Origin: Sphingomonas bisphenolicum
GTDB lineage: Bacteria > Pseudomonadota > Alphaproteobacteria > Sphingomonadales > Sphingomonadaceae
NCBI RefSeq assembly: GCF_024349785.1
Contig: NZ_AP018818.1
Span: forward strand, 685,001 to 749,000
DNA length: 64,000 nt
Direction: 5' to 3'
Part shown: piece after piece, positions 1 to 9,547 of the stretch
How the letters are laid out: each line of letters opens with the position of its first letter
Numbering within the stretch: the stretch's first letter is position 1
Program-made: the position numbers and the translations under genes
Notes under the pieces: model-generated
What the model was told of the DNA's origin: nothing
Database searches by the model: none
What the model saw: the letters and a program-made list of their open reading frames with translations, nothing else

Positions 1-480
1 CAGCGATCGGGCGATGGCCAGCCCACCCCCGTCCCACCCCGATCGCGCTTGCTGGTGAAGAAGGGATCGAAAAATCGGATTCGGTCGCCCTGAGGAATGC
101 CCGGCCCGTCATCGACAAGGTCAAAGCAGGCGATACCCTCCCGCACGACCAGAACGATATCCAGACGCGACGCGCCAGCCTGTTGCGCATTATCGCCTAG
201 AATCGTCAGCACCACCTCCAGCGCATCCGAATCGATGGCCAGCCTGGACCCCTATCGTCACATCGGCCCGCGCCAATTCCATCAGCCGCCGCACCAGACG
301 AGACAATCGCTCTGCGTCGGCAGCCATATTCGCCAGAAATCGCTCGCGGTCGATGGACGCCATGTCGGTTCCATGATCTTGCAGCAGCTCGACGGCGACT
401 TCAATGTCGGCCTGTCCGACCGAACGGGCTGGTGGAGATGGTGCGATATAACCGCGAGGATAGCGCAGGCGTGCGGTCCA
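1..480 (-). pseudogene. Decayed sensor histidine kinase (3' end beyond the window)
   Basis: Conceptual translation of the minus strand gives an H-box-like stretch (ISHHLHQPV) near 455-425, then a dimerisation helix (ERFLANMAADAERLSRLVRR) and LMELARAD between about 420 and 253. An N-box-like DNAQQAGASRLDI follows near 194-155, then the G1 box DDGPGIP and FFDPFFTSKRD, and finally LAIARSL at the window edge. These pieces fit the core of a sensor kinase in order, but they lie in different frames, with breaks near 420, near 245 and near 22. No intact reading frame spans them and no start was found. It reads as a multiply frameshifted pseudogene. Sequencing error is the alternative, but three breaks in about 450 bases argue against it. 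The gene continues to the left of the window. Confidence 0.7.
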
Positions 481-679
481 ATTATTGGCGGCAGGAATTC
501 ATCCAGCTCGCCAGTCTGGCGGCGTCGGGGCCTCGGTCGGTCTGGAGCAGCGAGACAGCCAGGGAATGACCGGACCTCTGGCAGCCTATCCGTCATGAAG
601 AAACTGTAATGAAGCGCTCATCCTCCTGATCTTCGACCTGTCGTATCAATGGCTGCGGTCATTATCTCGACCGTGGAGC

Positions 680-713
680 GAGAGGCGGCGCCTCCCCTGT
701 TGCGCCGCCTCTC
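680..713. terminator. GC-rich 12-bp hairpin ahead of the polysaccharide operon
   Basis: Perfect 12-base arms (680-691 and 702-713) enclose a 10-base loop. There is no T-tract. It ends 17 bases before the ATG at 731, so it may be a leader hairpin or a terminator for upstream readthrough. Apart from this, 481-730 holds nothing else that I can recognise. Confidence 0.5.
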
Positions 714-730
714 CAAAGCACGGATGAACG

Positions 731-3700
731 ATGCAAAGGCCGATCTTCTACGACGCCAGCGGGCGACGGCGGCGCATCACCCTGCCTGCGCTGTTCATCA
801 TGCTGGTCGCCATTCTGCTTGCCGCGCTGGCTTTCGCCCTCACCATCGTCGATGTCCCCACCCCGCCGGCCGTTCCGTTGCAGATGGAACGCCCGCGCGC
901 CGAAAGCATCGGTCAGAAGCTAGGTCATCTGAGCGCCAAGCTGCGCGCCGGTTTTGCCCAATGGTTGCCGCACGGCCGCTCTATCCTTTCTGCTCATCCC
1001 GTAACGGCCGCCTTCTATGTGCCTTGGGACGACGCCAGCCGCGCCTCGCTGCGGCAGCATGTCGATCATATCGACTGGATCGCCCCGGCCCTGCTGTCGG
1101 TCACCGGCCCAACCCACCCGCTGAAGGTGACGGCCGACCCCGCCTTTGCCGCGATCATGCGGGCGGCGCATCGCCGCCCCAAGATTCTGCCGGTCGTCCA
1201 GAACGTCGACGACGGCACATGGGACAGCGCCGGGACGGCGGCGCTTCTGCACGATCATCACGCGCGCACGGCCTTCCTCGAGCATCTCATCCCGGCGTTG
1301 CGCGCAATGCATGCGGCCGGCGTCGTCTTCGATTTCGAGGCGCTGCCGGCGGTGGCGCAGGGCGACTATCTCGCATTCCTCCGTCAGGCGGCGTCCATCC
1401 TGCACGATCACCACCTGCTGCTGACGCTGACCGTCCCGGTCGATGACGCCGGCTGGAATCTGGCCCGCTATGGCCGGCTGGCCGACCGGCTATTCCTGAT
1501 GGACTATGACCAGCATTATATCGGCGACACGGCCGGACCGATCGCCGCCCAGCCCTGGTTCGTGCAACGGCTCCACGCCGCGCTGAAAGTCGTCCCGGCC
1601 ACCAAGACGATCGTCGCGATCGGCAATTATGCCTATGACTGGACCGATGGCGTGAAAAACGCCGACACGCTGTCGATCGAAGACGCCTGGCTCTCCGCGC
1701 ATGACAGCGGTGCGGCGATCCGCTTCGATCCGGCGTCAGGCAATGCCAGCTTCGATTATCAGCAGGACGGGCAGGTCCACCATGTCTGGATGCTGGACGC
1801 CGCGAGCGGCTGGAATCAGGTCCGCGCGGCGCGGCTGGCGGGGACCGGAGGCGTCGCCCTGTGGCGGCTCGGATCGGAAGATCCCGGCTTCTGGGCCGCG
1901 CTCAAACAAGGCAAGGCCACGCCGCCCGCCGCGATCGGGCGGCTCACCAGCTTCAACTCGGTCGATGTCGAGGGCAATGGCGAGATATTGCGGATCGACG
2001 ATGTGCCGACCATCGGCCATCGCACGATTGTCATGGGGTCGGGCCGCACTAGCGGCCTTATCACCGACGAACATTTCGCCAGCCTGCCCACCCCCTATGT
2101 CATCCGCCGCACCGGCTATCGGCCGCATGAGGTCGCGCTGACCTTCGACGATGGTCCCGATCCGGTCTGGACGCCGCCGATCCTGGACATATTGCGCAAG
2201 GCCCATGTGCCCGCGACCTTCTTCGTCATCGGCGAAAATGCGATGATGCATCCCGGCCTGTTGCGGCAGATCGTCGCGCAGGGCAGCGAGATCGGCAATC
2301 ACAGTTATACTCACCCCAATCTGGCGCAGGTTTGGGACCGGGGCGTATCGCTGGAACTCAACAGCACGCAGCGACTGGTCGAAGCCTATACCGGCCGGGC
2401 GATGCGCCTGTTCCGCGCGCCCTATTTCGGCGACGCGGAACCGACCACGGCGGACGAGATCGGTCCGGCGCTGGAGGCGCAGAAGGCGGGCTATCTCAAT
2501 GTCGGCCTGCATGTCGATCCGGGCGACTGGACGCGACCCGGCGTCGACGCCATCGTCGCACGCACCATCGCCCAGGTCGAGGCCGGCGGCGCCGACCGAT
2601 CGGCCCAGATCATCCTGCTGCACGATAGCGGCGGCGACCGGGCGCAGACCGTGGCGGCGCTGCCGCGCATCATCAAGACGCTGTCGGCGCGCGGCTATCG
2701 CTTCGTGCCGGTGTCGGCGCTGGCCGGGCTGACGCCTGTGCAGGTGATGCCGCCCGTCCGTGGGGCTGATCTGGCCGCGGTGCGGGTGGATGTCGCCATA
2801 TTCCTGCTGCTGGCGGCTATCGCGGTAACGCTCAAATGGCTGTTCTTCGCCGTCATCCTGTTCGGCATCGGCCGCGCGCTGATGCTGGCGGGGCTTGCGT
2901 TGGGCAGCCGGTCGCCGCGCAACCGGATCGCACCGCCGGCCAGCCAGCCCGATATCTTCGTGTCCGTCATCATCCCCGCCTTCAACGAGGCCAAGGTGAT
3001 CGAAACATCGGTGCGGCGCGTCCTGGCCAGCCAGCAGGTCGGGCTGGAGGTCATCGTGGTCGATGATGGGTCTACCGACGCGACCAGCCGCATCGTGGCC
3101 GACAGCTTCGCCGACGAGGCGCGCGTGCGCCTGCTCACCCTTACCAATGGCGGCAAGGCGGCGGCGCTGAATCGCGCGCTGGAAATCGCCCGCGCGCCGA
3201 TCATCGTCGCGCTGGATGCAGATACCCAGTTCGAACCATCGACCATCGCCCGCCTCGCCCGCTGGTTCGCCGATCCGGCCATTGGCGCTGTGGCCGGCAA
3301 TGCCATGGTCGGCAACCGCATCAACCTCGTCACCCGCTGGCAGGCGGTGGAATATGTGACGGCGCAAAATCTGGAGCGGCGCGCGCTCGCCCGTTTCGGT
3401 GCGATCACGGTCGTGCCGGGCGCGGTCGGCGCCTGGCGGCGATCGGCACTGGACGCCGTCGGCGGCTATCCGCTGGACACGCTGGCGGAGGATCAGGATC
3501 TGACCATCGCGGTGCAACGGGCCGGCTGGCGCATCGCCTACGACACCGAAGCCGTCGCCTGGACCGAGGCGCCCGAAAGCTTCGGCGCACTGTCCAAGCA
3601 GCGTTTCCGCTGGGCCTATGGCACGCTGCAATGCCTGTGGAAGCATCGCAGCATCTGGCGCGAGCGCAAGCCGGCAGGCCTCGCCTGGGTCGGCCTGCCC

Positions 3701-4108
3701 CAGGCCTGGCTGTTCCAGATCGGCTTCGCGCTGGTATCGCCGATCATCGACCTGGCGCTGGTGGTCAGCGCAATCGACACCGCGCTGCGCGTCCACCAGC
3801 ATGGCTGGGCCCAGACCCAAAGCGACGTGCTGCGCATGGCGCTCTACTGGATCGCCTTCACCGCGATCGACGTCGCCTGCGGAGCCGTCGCCTATCGTCT
3901 GGAGCCGCGCGAGCAACGCTATCCGGCGCTTCTGCTGGTAGCGCAGCGCTTCATCTATCGGCAGATCATGTATAGCGTCGTCATACGCGCCGTCGCCACC
4001 GCCATATTGGGGCCATGGGTCGGATGGGGCAAGCTGGAGCGCAGCGGGCGAGTACAAACGACGAGCGCGCTGCCCCATGCCGACAGCGCATGGAGCCATG
4101 CGGCATGA
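731..4108 (+). CDS. Membrane GH18-like / NodB polysaccharide deacetylase / GT2 glycosyltransferase fusion
   Basis: A 1125-residue protein with three enzyme modules. An N-terminal membrane anchor (about 17-40) leads into a GH18-like domain (about 85-400) that keeps the acidic motif FDFE (D201, E203). A NodB domain follows (about 465-690) with TFDDGP (471-476), the metal-binding HSYTH (H524, H528) and LLHDSGG. After a membrane segment near 690-725 comes a GT2 domain with VDDGSTD, DADT, EDQDL and QRFRW, then C-terminal membrane helices. GT2 enzymes of this kind polymerise and export beta-linked sugars; NodB domains remove N-acetyl groups, and GH18-like domains bind or cut GlcNAc polymers. It probably makes and trims a cell-surface amino-sugar polymer (inference). 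It is the first gene of a five-gene operon whose next gene overlaps its stop (ATGA). Confidence 0.85.
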   Translation: MQRPIFYDASGRRRRITLPALFIMLVAILLAALAFALTIVDVPTPPAVPLQMERPRAESIGQKLGHLSAKLRAGFAQWLPHGRSILSAHPVTAAFYVPWDDASRASLRQHVDHIDWIAPALLSVTGPTHPLKVTADPAFAAIMRAAHRRPKILPVVQNVDDGTWDSAGTAALLHDHHARTAFLEHLIPALRAMHAAGVVFDFEALPAVAQGDYLAFLRQAASILHDHHLLLTLTVPVDDAGWNLARYGRLADRLFLMDYDQHYIGDTAGPIAAQPWFVQRLHAALKVVPATKTIVAIGNYAYDWTDGVKNADTLSIEDAWLSAHDSGAAIRFDPASGNASFDYQQDGQVHHVWMLDAASGWNQVRAARLAGTGGVALWRLGSEDPGFWAALKQGKATPPAAIGRLTSFNSVDVEGNGEILRIDDVPTIGHRTIVMGSGRTSGLITDEHFASLPTPYVIRRTGYRPHEVALTFDDGPDPVWTPPILDILRKAHVPATFFVIGENAMMHPGLLRQIVAQGSEIGNHSYTHPNLAQVWDRGVSLELNSTQRLVEAYTGRAMRLFRAPYFGDAEPTTADEIGPALEAQKAGYLNVGLHVDPGDWTRPGVDAIVARTIAQVEAGGADRSAQIILLHDSGGDRAQTVAALPRIIKTLSARGYRFVPVSALAGLTPVQVMPPVRGADLAAVRVDVAIFLLLAAIAVTLKWLFFAVILFGIGRALMLAGLALGSRSPRNRIAPPASQPDIFVSVIIPAFNEAKVIETSVRRVLASQQVGLEVIVVDDGSTDATSRIVADSFADEARVRLLTLTNGGKAAALNRALEIARAPIIVALDADTQFEPSTIARLARWFADPAIGAVAGNAMVGNRINLVTRWQAVEYVTAQNLERRALARFGAITVVPGAVGAWRRSALDAVGGYPLDTLAEDQDLTIAVQRAGWRIAYDTEAVAWTEAPESFGALSKQRFRWAYGTLQCLWKHRSIWRERKPAGLAWVGLPQAWLFQIGFALVSPIIDLALVVSAIDTALRVHQHGWAQTQSDVLRMALYWIAFTAIDVACGAVAYRLEPREQRYPALLLVAQRFIYRQIMYSVVIRAVATAILGPWVGWGKLERSGRVQTTSALPHADSAWSHAA

Positions 4109-4836
4109 GCCGGTCGACCGCCGCGCTTGCCGGCCCGACCTGCGCCCTGCTGCTGGCACTTTGGTATATCGGCTATATCGGCAACGGGGCGCTGTTCGAC
4201 CTGATGCCTGCGAAAGGTGCGGTCGACCCGCGCCAGCCACGTGCGGTGGCGCTCTATTTGTCGGGCGACATGGGGTTTCACGCGGGACTGGGACCAAATG
4301 TCGCAGAGCGGCTGACACGCCGGGGCATCCCCGTCGTCACCGAAAACAGCCTGCGCTTCTTTCGCACGCGCCGCACGCCCGAAGAAGCGGGTGCCATGAT
4401 CGCCGAAGGATTGCGCCGCGCCATCGCCGTCGATCCGAAGGCGCGCCTGCTGCTGCTGGGCCAGTCCTTCGGCGCCGACGTCATCGCGCCGTCGCTCCCC
4501 TACGTGCCCACCACGCTGCGTCGACGGATCGCGTTCATCGGCCTGATCGTGCCGGGCGCCACTCGCCAGTGGCGCGCCTCGCCATCCGAAATCTTCTCCT
4601 TCAACGAACCCGAAGAAGACGCGGCGACCGCCGCCCGGCGACTGAGTTGGGTGCCATTGCTGTGCATCCACGGCGCTGAGGAGGCGGCCAGCCTTTGCCC
4701 GGCCTTGCGCCAGTCCAATGTCACCCGACTGCAACTGCCCGGCGGCCATCCCCTTAATCATGACGCCGATGCCGTCAGCGCCGCGCTGTCAGGGGCGATC
4801 GGCCGAGCGATCGGCTGGCACGCCGCGGCACCATGA
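4105..4836 (+). CDS. AcvB/VirJ-like alpha/beta-hydrolase
   Basis: A 243-residue protein starting at the ATG that overlaps the previous stop (ATGA). An N-terminal hydrophobic segment (about 8-26) suggests export or anchoring. The sequence shows LSGDMGF, RRGIPVVTENSLRFF and the nucleophile region LLGQSFGADV, with GGHPLNHD near the C-terminus as the likely histidine region; this is the VirJ domain pattern. AcvB of Agrobacterium is a periplasmic hydrolase of lysyl-phosphatidylglycerol and is encoded next to its lpiA (MprF-type) synthase. The next gene here is an mprF homologue that also overlaps by ATGA, which strongly supports the same pairing. The canonical LSGDGGW is altered to LSGDMGF. The protein is about the size of VirJ and lacks the extra N-terminal domain of AcvB. 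Confidence 0.8.
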   Translation: MSRSTAALAGPTCALLLALWYIGYIGNGALFDLMPAKGAVDPRQPRAVALYLSGDMGFHAGLGPNVAERLTRRGIPVVTENSLRFFRTRRTPEEAGAMIAEGLRRAIAVDPKARLLLLGQSFGADVIAPSLPYVPTTLRRRIAFIGLIVPGATRQWRASPSEIFSFNEPEEDAATAARRLSWVPLLCIHGAEEAASLCPALRQSNVTRLQLPGGHPLNHDADAVSAALSGAIGRAIGWHAAAP

Positions 4837-7439
4837 CCGGCATCGCGCGGCCGGTCGGCGCCAGCCGATACCGACGGATCCTGGCCATCACTATGTTGCT
4901 GCTGGTGGCGGCGCTGGCATGTATCGCGCTCGATCATCTCTTTGCCGAAATCCGGTGGAGCGACGTCCGCGCCGCCTTCCAGGCCATTCCCCCGGTCGCG
5001 ATCATCACGGCCGCGGTTTTGACCGGCCTCAGCTATCTCGCCCTCACCCTCTACGATCATCTGGCGCTGCGCATCATCGGCAGCGCCGTCGGCTGGCGCA
5101 CGGCGGCGCTGGCGTCCTTCTGCAGCTACACGCTCAGCCATAATCTGGGTCTGGCGCTGGTCACCGGCGGATCGGCGCGGCTGCGCATCTATGGCGCGGC
5201 CGGCCTAGGTCCCGGCGACGTCGCCCGCATCATCGCGTCGGCCAGCTTCGCCTTCTGGGGCGGCGTTTTCACACTGACGGCCTTGGCCATGACACTATAC
5301 CCCGCCGGCCTCACCTTGGGCGGCTTCACCATCGACGCTCCGGTCCAGCGCGCCATCGGCGCTACGCTGCTCGGCGGCGCGATCCTGCTGCTGGCCGCGC
5401 TGCGATCCGCGACGCGGCCGGTCAATCTGTTCGGCTGGACATTGACGTTGCCCAGCCGGTCGCAGGCGCTGGCTCAGATCGGCATCGCCTGTATCGACCT
5501 GGCCTTCGCCAGCGCCGCGCTGTTCGTGCTTGTCCCCCATCTGTCGCCCGCGCTCTATCCGGCCTTCTTCCTGGGCTATGCACTGGCGATCATCGTCGCG
5601 CTGATCAGCCATGTCCCCGGCGGCATCGGCATATTCGAAGGCGTGATCGTCGCCAGCCTGCCCCATGTCGACAGGCCGGCGCTGGTCGCCGCGCTCATCG
5701 CCTATCGCATCCTCTATTATCTGATCCCGCTGTTCGTCGCGGTCGTCCTGATCGCCGCGCATGAGCGGCGCGCCTGGCGACAGCCGCTGCGCAACGTCAC
5801 GAGCGGCGCGCAGACCATAGCCCGGACGATCGCGCCCATCATGCTCGCCGCTTTGGTGGCGGTGGGCGGCGCCATCCTGCTCATTTCCGGCTCGCTGCCG
5901 GCGGTGCCGGGCCGCTTCCGCATGGTGGCCGGCATCATCCCCATGCCCTTCGTCGAAGCGTCGCATCTGGCCGCTAGCATGATCGGGGCGCTGCTGATCC
6001 TGCTGGCGTCGGGCCTGTACCGGCGGCTGGACGGCGCTTTCTGGCTTACCCGACTGCTGCTGGTCGCCGGCGCGATCTTCTCGCTCGCCAAAGGACTGGA
6101 CTATGAAGAGGCAAGCATCCTGCTCGTCATCGCCGCCCTGTTGCAATGGAGCCATGCGGCCTTTTATCGCCGGACCAGCCTGACATCGGCCATATTGACC
6201 CCCGGATGGATTGCGACGCTGGGCCTCGCCGTCGGCCTGTCCATCTGGATCGGCTTCATCGCCTATCGCCATATCGACTATCAAGGCGACCTGTGGTGGC
6301 AATTTGGACGCCATCGGGATGCATCCCGTTTCCTGCGTGCCGCGCTGGCGGCGGGCGTCGTGCTGGTCGGCGCGGCACTGTGGGCGCTACTGCGTCCCGC
6401 CCGCGATATATGGGACGAATCACCATCCGATCCGCCCGGCGACGCTGCGCTCTCCTTGGCTACCCGGACCGATGCTTTTCTGGCGCTGACCGGGGACAAG
6501 AAATTCCTGACATCTCCGTCGGGCCGCGCCTTCCTCATGTACCAGGTCCAGGGGCATAGCTGGATCGTCATGGGCGATCCGGTCGGCGACCCGGTGGAAT
6601 GGCCCGATCTCCTCTGGCGGATGCGGGAACGGGCCGACGCGGCACAGGGCCGCCTGCTCCTCTATCAACTCAGTCTGGCATCCCTGCCGCTGGCGATCGA
6701 CCTCGGCCTTTCCATCGTCAAATATGGGGAGGAAGCACGGATCGACCTGAACGGCTTCACCCTGGAAGGATCGCAGGCGCGCGCCCTGCGCCATGGCGTT
6801 CGCCGGACCGCGCGCGACGGCGCCCTGTTCGAGATCGTCGCGGCCGCCGACCTTCCCCCCCTGTTGCCTGCCCTGCGCGCCGTGTCCGACGACTGGCTCG
6901 CGGCGAAGGGCGCAACCGAAAAGAGCTTCAGCGTCGGCCGGTTCGACGACGCCTATCTAACGCGCTTCGATTGCGCCCTCGTGCGTTGCGGCGGGCGGAT
7001 CGTCGCTTTCGCCAATATCTGGGCGACGGCGGATGGCCGGGAATTGTCCGTCGACCTCATGCGCCACAGCGCCGACGCGCCGCCCGGCGTGATGGACTTC
7101 ATCTTCACCAGCTTGCTGCTCTGGGGCCAGGACAAGGGCTATCGCTGGTTCACCCTTGGCCTTGCGCCGCTGTCGGGGCTGGATGCGCGCCGCCTGTCCC
7201 CGCTCTGGGTCAAGGCGGCCGCCTTCCTCTATCGCCATGGCGACGCCTTCTATGGCTTTGGCGGATTGCGGGCCTATAAGGCGAAATTCGCGCCGATCTG
7301 GGAACCGCGCTTCATTGCCGGGCCGCACGGCGTTTCGCTGGCGCGGGCGATGGTGGACCTGCAACGGCTGATCGGCGGCGGACGGGGCAGCATGGCCGCC
7401 CGGATGCGTAGCGCTGATCCGGCGGTGGCCGGGAAATGA
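4833..7439 (+). CDS. mprF: Bifunctional aminoacyl-phosphatidylglycerol synthase/flippase
   Basis: An 868-residue protein of MprF layout: about 14 membrane segments over the first 530 residues (flippase part), then a soluble DUF2156-type GNAT-fold synthase domain (about 540-860) beginning at LALTGDKKFLTSPSGRAFLMYQ and including IVMGDPVGD, FTLGLAPLSGLD and GLRAYKAKF. Such enzymes move an amino acid, usually lysine, from charged tRNA to phosphatidylglycerol and flip the product, lowering membrane negative charge and raising resistance to acid and cationic peptides. The start overlaps the preceding AcvB/VirJ-like gene and the stop overlaps the next gene, both as ATGA. The amino acid used cannot be read from the sequence. 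Confidence 0.92.
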   Translation: MTGIARPVGASRYRRILAITMLLLVAALACIALDHLFAEIRWSDVRAAFQAIPPVAIITAAVLTGLSYLALTLYDHLALRIIGSAVGWRTAALASFCSYTLSHNLGLALVTGGSARLRIYGAAGLGPGDVARIIASASFAFWGGVFTLTALAMTLYPAGLTLGGFTIDAPVQRAIGATLLGGAILLLAALRSATRPVNLFGWTLTLPSRSQALAQIGIACIDLAFASAALFVLVPHLSPALYPAFFLGYALAIIVALISHVPGGIGIFEGVIVASLPHVDRPALVAALIAYRILYYLIPLFVAVVLIAAHERRAWRQPLRNVTSGAQTIARTIAPIMLAALVAVGGAILLISGSLPAVPGRFRMVAGIIPMPFVEASHLAASMIGALLILLASGLYRRLDGAFWLTRLLLVAGAIFSLAKGLDYEEASILLVIAALLQWSHAAFYRRTSLTSAILTPGWIATLGLAVGLSIWIGFIAYRHIDYQGDLWWQFGRHRDASRFLRAALAAGVVLVGAALWALLRPARDIWDESPSDPPGDAALSLATRTDAFLALTGDKKFLTSPSGRAFLMYQVQGHSWIVMGDPVGDPVEWPDLLWRMRERADAAQGRLLLYQLSLASLPLAIDLGLSIVKYGEEARIDLNGFTLEGSQARALRHGVRRTARDGALFEIVAAADLPPLLPALRAVSDDWLAAKGATEKSFSVGRFDDAYLTRFDCALVRCGGRIVAFANIWATADGRELSVDLMRHSADAPPGVMDFIFTSLLLWGQDKGYRWFTLGLAPLSGLDARRLSPLWVKAAAFLYRHGDAFYGFGGLRAYKAKFAPIWEPRFIAGPHGVSLARAMVDLQRLIGGGRGSMAARMRSADPAVAGK

Positions 7440-8131
7440 GGACGGTCATGAGCTATAAGGTGCTGCTGGTCGAAGACGACGCGACCACCGCCGATTACAT
7501 CGCCAAGGGACTGGTCGAGGAAGGCTTTACCGTCGATCGCGCCGACAATGGCCGCGACGGCCTGTTCCTGGCGACCGAAGCCGCGCATGACGCCATCATT
7601 CTGGACCGGATGCTGCCGGGCATGGACGGCATGGCGGTGCTCGCGGCGCTGCGCGCGGCTGGCATCGACACCCCGGTCATCATCCTGTCGGCGCTGGCGA
7701 CCGCCGATGAACGGATCAAGGGGCTGACCGGCGGGTCGGACGATTATCTGGCCAAGCCCTTCGCCTTCGCCGAACTGCTGGCGCGGTTGCGGATCATCCT
7801 GCGGCGCGGCGGTGGACAGGCGCCCGAAACGCGCCTGTCCTGCGGCGACCTGGACGTCGACCTCCTCTCTCGCAAGGTGAAGCGCGGCGCGCGCGTCATC
7901 GACCTGCAGCCGCGCGAGTTCCGCCTGCTCGACTATCTGCTGCGGCATCAGGGCGAGGTCGTCACCCGCACCATGTTGCTGGAAGGCGTATGGGATTATC
8001 ATTTCGATCCCGGCACAAATGTCATCGACGTGCATATCAGCCGGCTGCGGCGCAAGATCGACGAGGATGGCGAGCCGCCGCTGATCCACACGATCCGCGG
8101 CGCAGGCTATCGCCTGAGCGAACAGGGGTGA
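7436..8131 (+). CDS. OmpR-family response regulator
   Basis: A 231-residue two-domain regulator. The receiver domain has the acidic pair in VLLVEDD, the phosphorylation site D57 in IILDRMLPGMDG and a KPF motif. The C-terminal winged helix has LDLQ/REFRLLDYLL and NVIDVHISRLRRKID. The ATG at 7436 overlaps the mprF stop, as at the other junctions of this operon; an ATG at 7448 (MSYKVLLVEDD) is an equally good start by family length. It is followed at once by its histidine kinase. Being the fourth gene of the operon, it plausibly controls the envelope genes upstream of it (inference). Confidence 0.92.
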   Translation: MRTVMSYKVLLVEDDATTADYIAKGLVEEGFTVDRADNGRDGLFLATEAAHDAIILDRMLPGMDGMAVLAALRAAGIDTPVIILSALATADERIKGLTGGSDDYLAKPFAFAELLARLRIILRRGGGQAPETRLSCGDLDVDLLSRKVKRGARVIDLQPREFRLLDYLLRHQGEVVTRTMLLEGVWDYHFDPGTNVIDVHISRLRRKIDEDGEPPLIHTIRGAGYRLSEQG

Positions 8132-8133
8132 CG

Positions 8134-9507
8134 ATGCGCTGGCGCCAGAGCGTCATCTGGCGATTCGCCGCGCTCGTCTTCCTGATGCAGATCGCCTGCG
8201 TGCTGGTCGCGCTGTGGGCCGTGCATCAATTCACCAGCCGTTCGGTGGACGAAGCCAGCCGAGCGGTCGCGGTGAACCTGCGCGACGATATCGCCGCCAC
8301 CTATGCAGCGGCTGGCCTGCAAGCGGCTGGCGCCACGGTGCATAGCCGCATGATGGCCGACCCGGACGGCAGCTCGATCATGTTGCTGATCGGGCCGAAT
8401 GGCCAGCGCATCGCCGGTAACATCCCAGGCTGGCCAGCCGACATCGGTCCCTCGGAAAGCTGGCGCCAGCTCGACCTGCTGCGCATCGGCCAGAAGAACC
8501 GCGATCCCCAGAGCATCGGCATCGTCAGCACGCAATTCCCCGACGGAACGCGATTGCTGACCGGCCATGTCGTGGAAAACGACCTGCGCTTCGGCGGCTA
8601 CCTGGAAGCGGCGCTGATCGGCGCCATCCTGCTCGCCATGCCCCTGGCGGCGGGCGCCGCCTTCTTCTCCGCCGCCATCATCCGGGGCCGGCTGCGATCG
8701 GTCATCGATACCGCTGCGGCGGTCGGCACGGGCGACATCAAGCGCCGCATCCTGCTGAGCGGCAGCGGCGACATGTTCGATGCGCTGGGCGAGGAGATCA
8801 ACGCGATGCTGGACCGCATCACCGCGCTGGTGGATGAAATGCGGCTGGTGACGGACGGCCTGGCCCATGACCTTCGTTCTCCCCTTACCCGGCTGCGCGC
8901 CGTGCTGGAGAGCGCCTTGCGCCAGAGCCGGGACGAGGAATCGATCGCAGCGCTGGAAAAGGCGCTGGACGAAGGCGACACGCTGTTGCGGATGCTGGAT
9001 GCCGCGCTGTTGATCAGCCGGGCCGAAGCGGGGATCGGCCGCGACAATTTCTCGGCGGTCGACGTCGCGGCGCTACTGGACGATTTCCAGGATATGTATG
9101 ACGCGCTGGCCGAGGACAAAGGCGTGACCATCAGCGTCGATGCGCCGCCCGGCCTGCATATCCGGTCGCATCGCGAGATATTCGGTCAGGTGCTGTCGAA
9201 CCTGATCGACAATGCGCTCAAATATGGCGGCGATCACATCCTGCTGTCCGCCTGGCGGGATGGCCCGTCGATCTGCGTCGCCGTGGCGGATAACGGCCCG
9301 GGCATCGCCGAAGAAAGACGGATCGAGGCGCTGCGGCGTTTCGCCCGGCTGGATGCGTCGCGCCATATCACGGGCGCCGGTCTGGGCCTCTCGCTGGCGG
9401 CGGCGGTCGCTCATCTCCATGACGGCACCTTGACCTTGAGCGATGCGGGACCCGGATTGCGCGTGACTCTGATCCTGCCCGTCGAGGACGAGCAGCATTC
9501 GCCTTAA
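8134..9507 (+). CDS. Membrane sensor histidine kinase
   Basis: A 457-residue kinase that starts at an ATG two bases after the regulator's stop. Membrane segments lie at about 9-31 and 157-180, enclosing a sensor domain of about 125 residues on the outside. A HAMP-like linker, an H-box (AHDLRSPLTRLR, phospho-accepting H245), an N-box (NLIDNALKYG, N360), DNGPGI (D386) and GAGLGLSLA follow in order. The sensed signal is unknown. The order of envelope genes followed by regulator and kinase recalls systems that answer membrane damage or cationic peptides, but this is only context. Confidence 0.92.
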   Translation: MRWRQSVIWRFAALVFLMQIACVLVALWAVHQFTSRSVDEASRAVAVNLRDDIAATYAAAGLQAAGATVHSRMMADPDGSSIMLLIGPNGQRIAGNIPGWPADIGPSESWRQLDLLRIGQKNRDPQSIGIVSTQFPDGTRLLTGHVVENDLRFGGYLEAALIGAILLAMPLAAGAAFFSAAIIRGRLRSVIDTAAAVGTGDIKRRILLSGSGDMFDALGEEINAMLDRITALVDEMRLVTDGLAHDLRSPLTRLRAVLESALRQSRDEESIAALEKALDEGDTLLRMLDAALLISRAEAGIGRDNFSAVDVAALLDDFQDMYDALAEDKGVTISVDAPPGLHIRSHREIFGQVLSNLIDNALKYGGDHILLSAWRDGPSICVAVADNGPGIAEERRIEALRRFARLDASRHITGAGLGLSLAAAVAHLHDGTLTLSDAGPGLRVTLILPVEDEQHSP

Positions 9508-9547
9508 GGGATCTGATCGGGATCGCGCCCGCCGGGGCATGCCTGCA

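Noticed and set aside
97..609. 170-codon plus-strand frame at the left edge
   Set aside because: Opposite the kinase pseudogene, whose minus-strand motifs are recognisable; the plus translation has no domain.
1736..4318. 860-codon open frame on the minus strand opposite the GH18-NodB-GT2 gene
   Set aside because: Low-complexity, arginine- and glutamine-rich translation typical of antisense frames in GC-rich DNA; the plus strand has clear domains.
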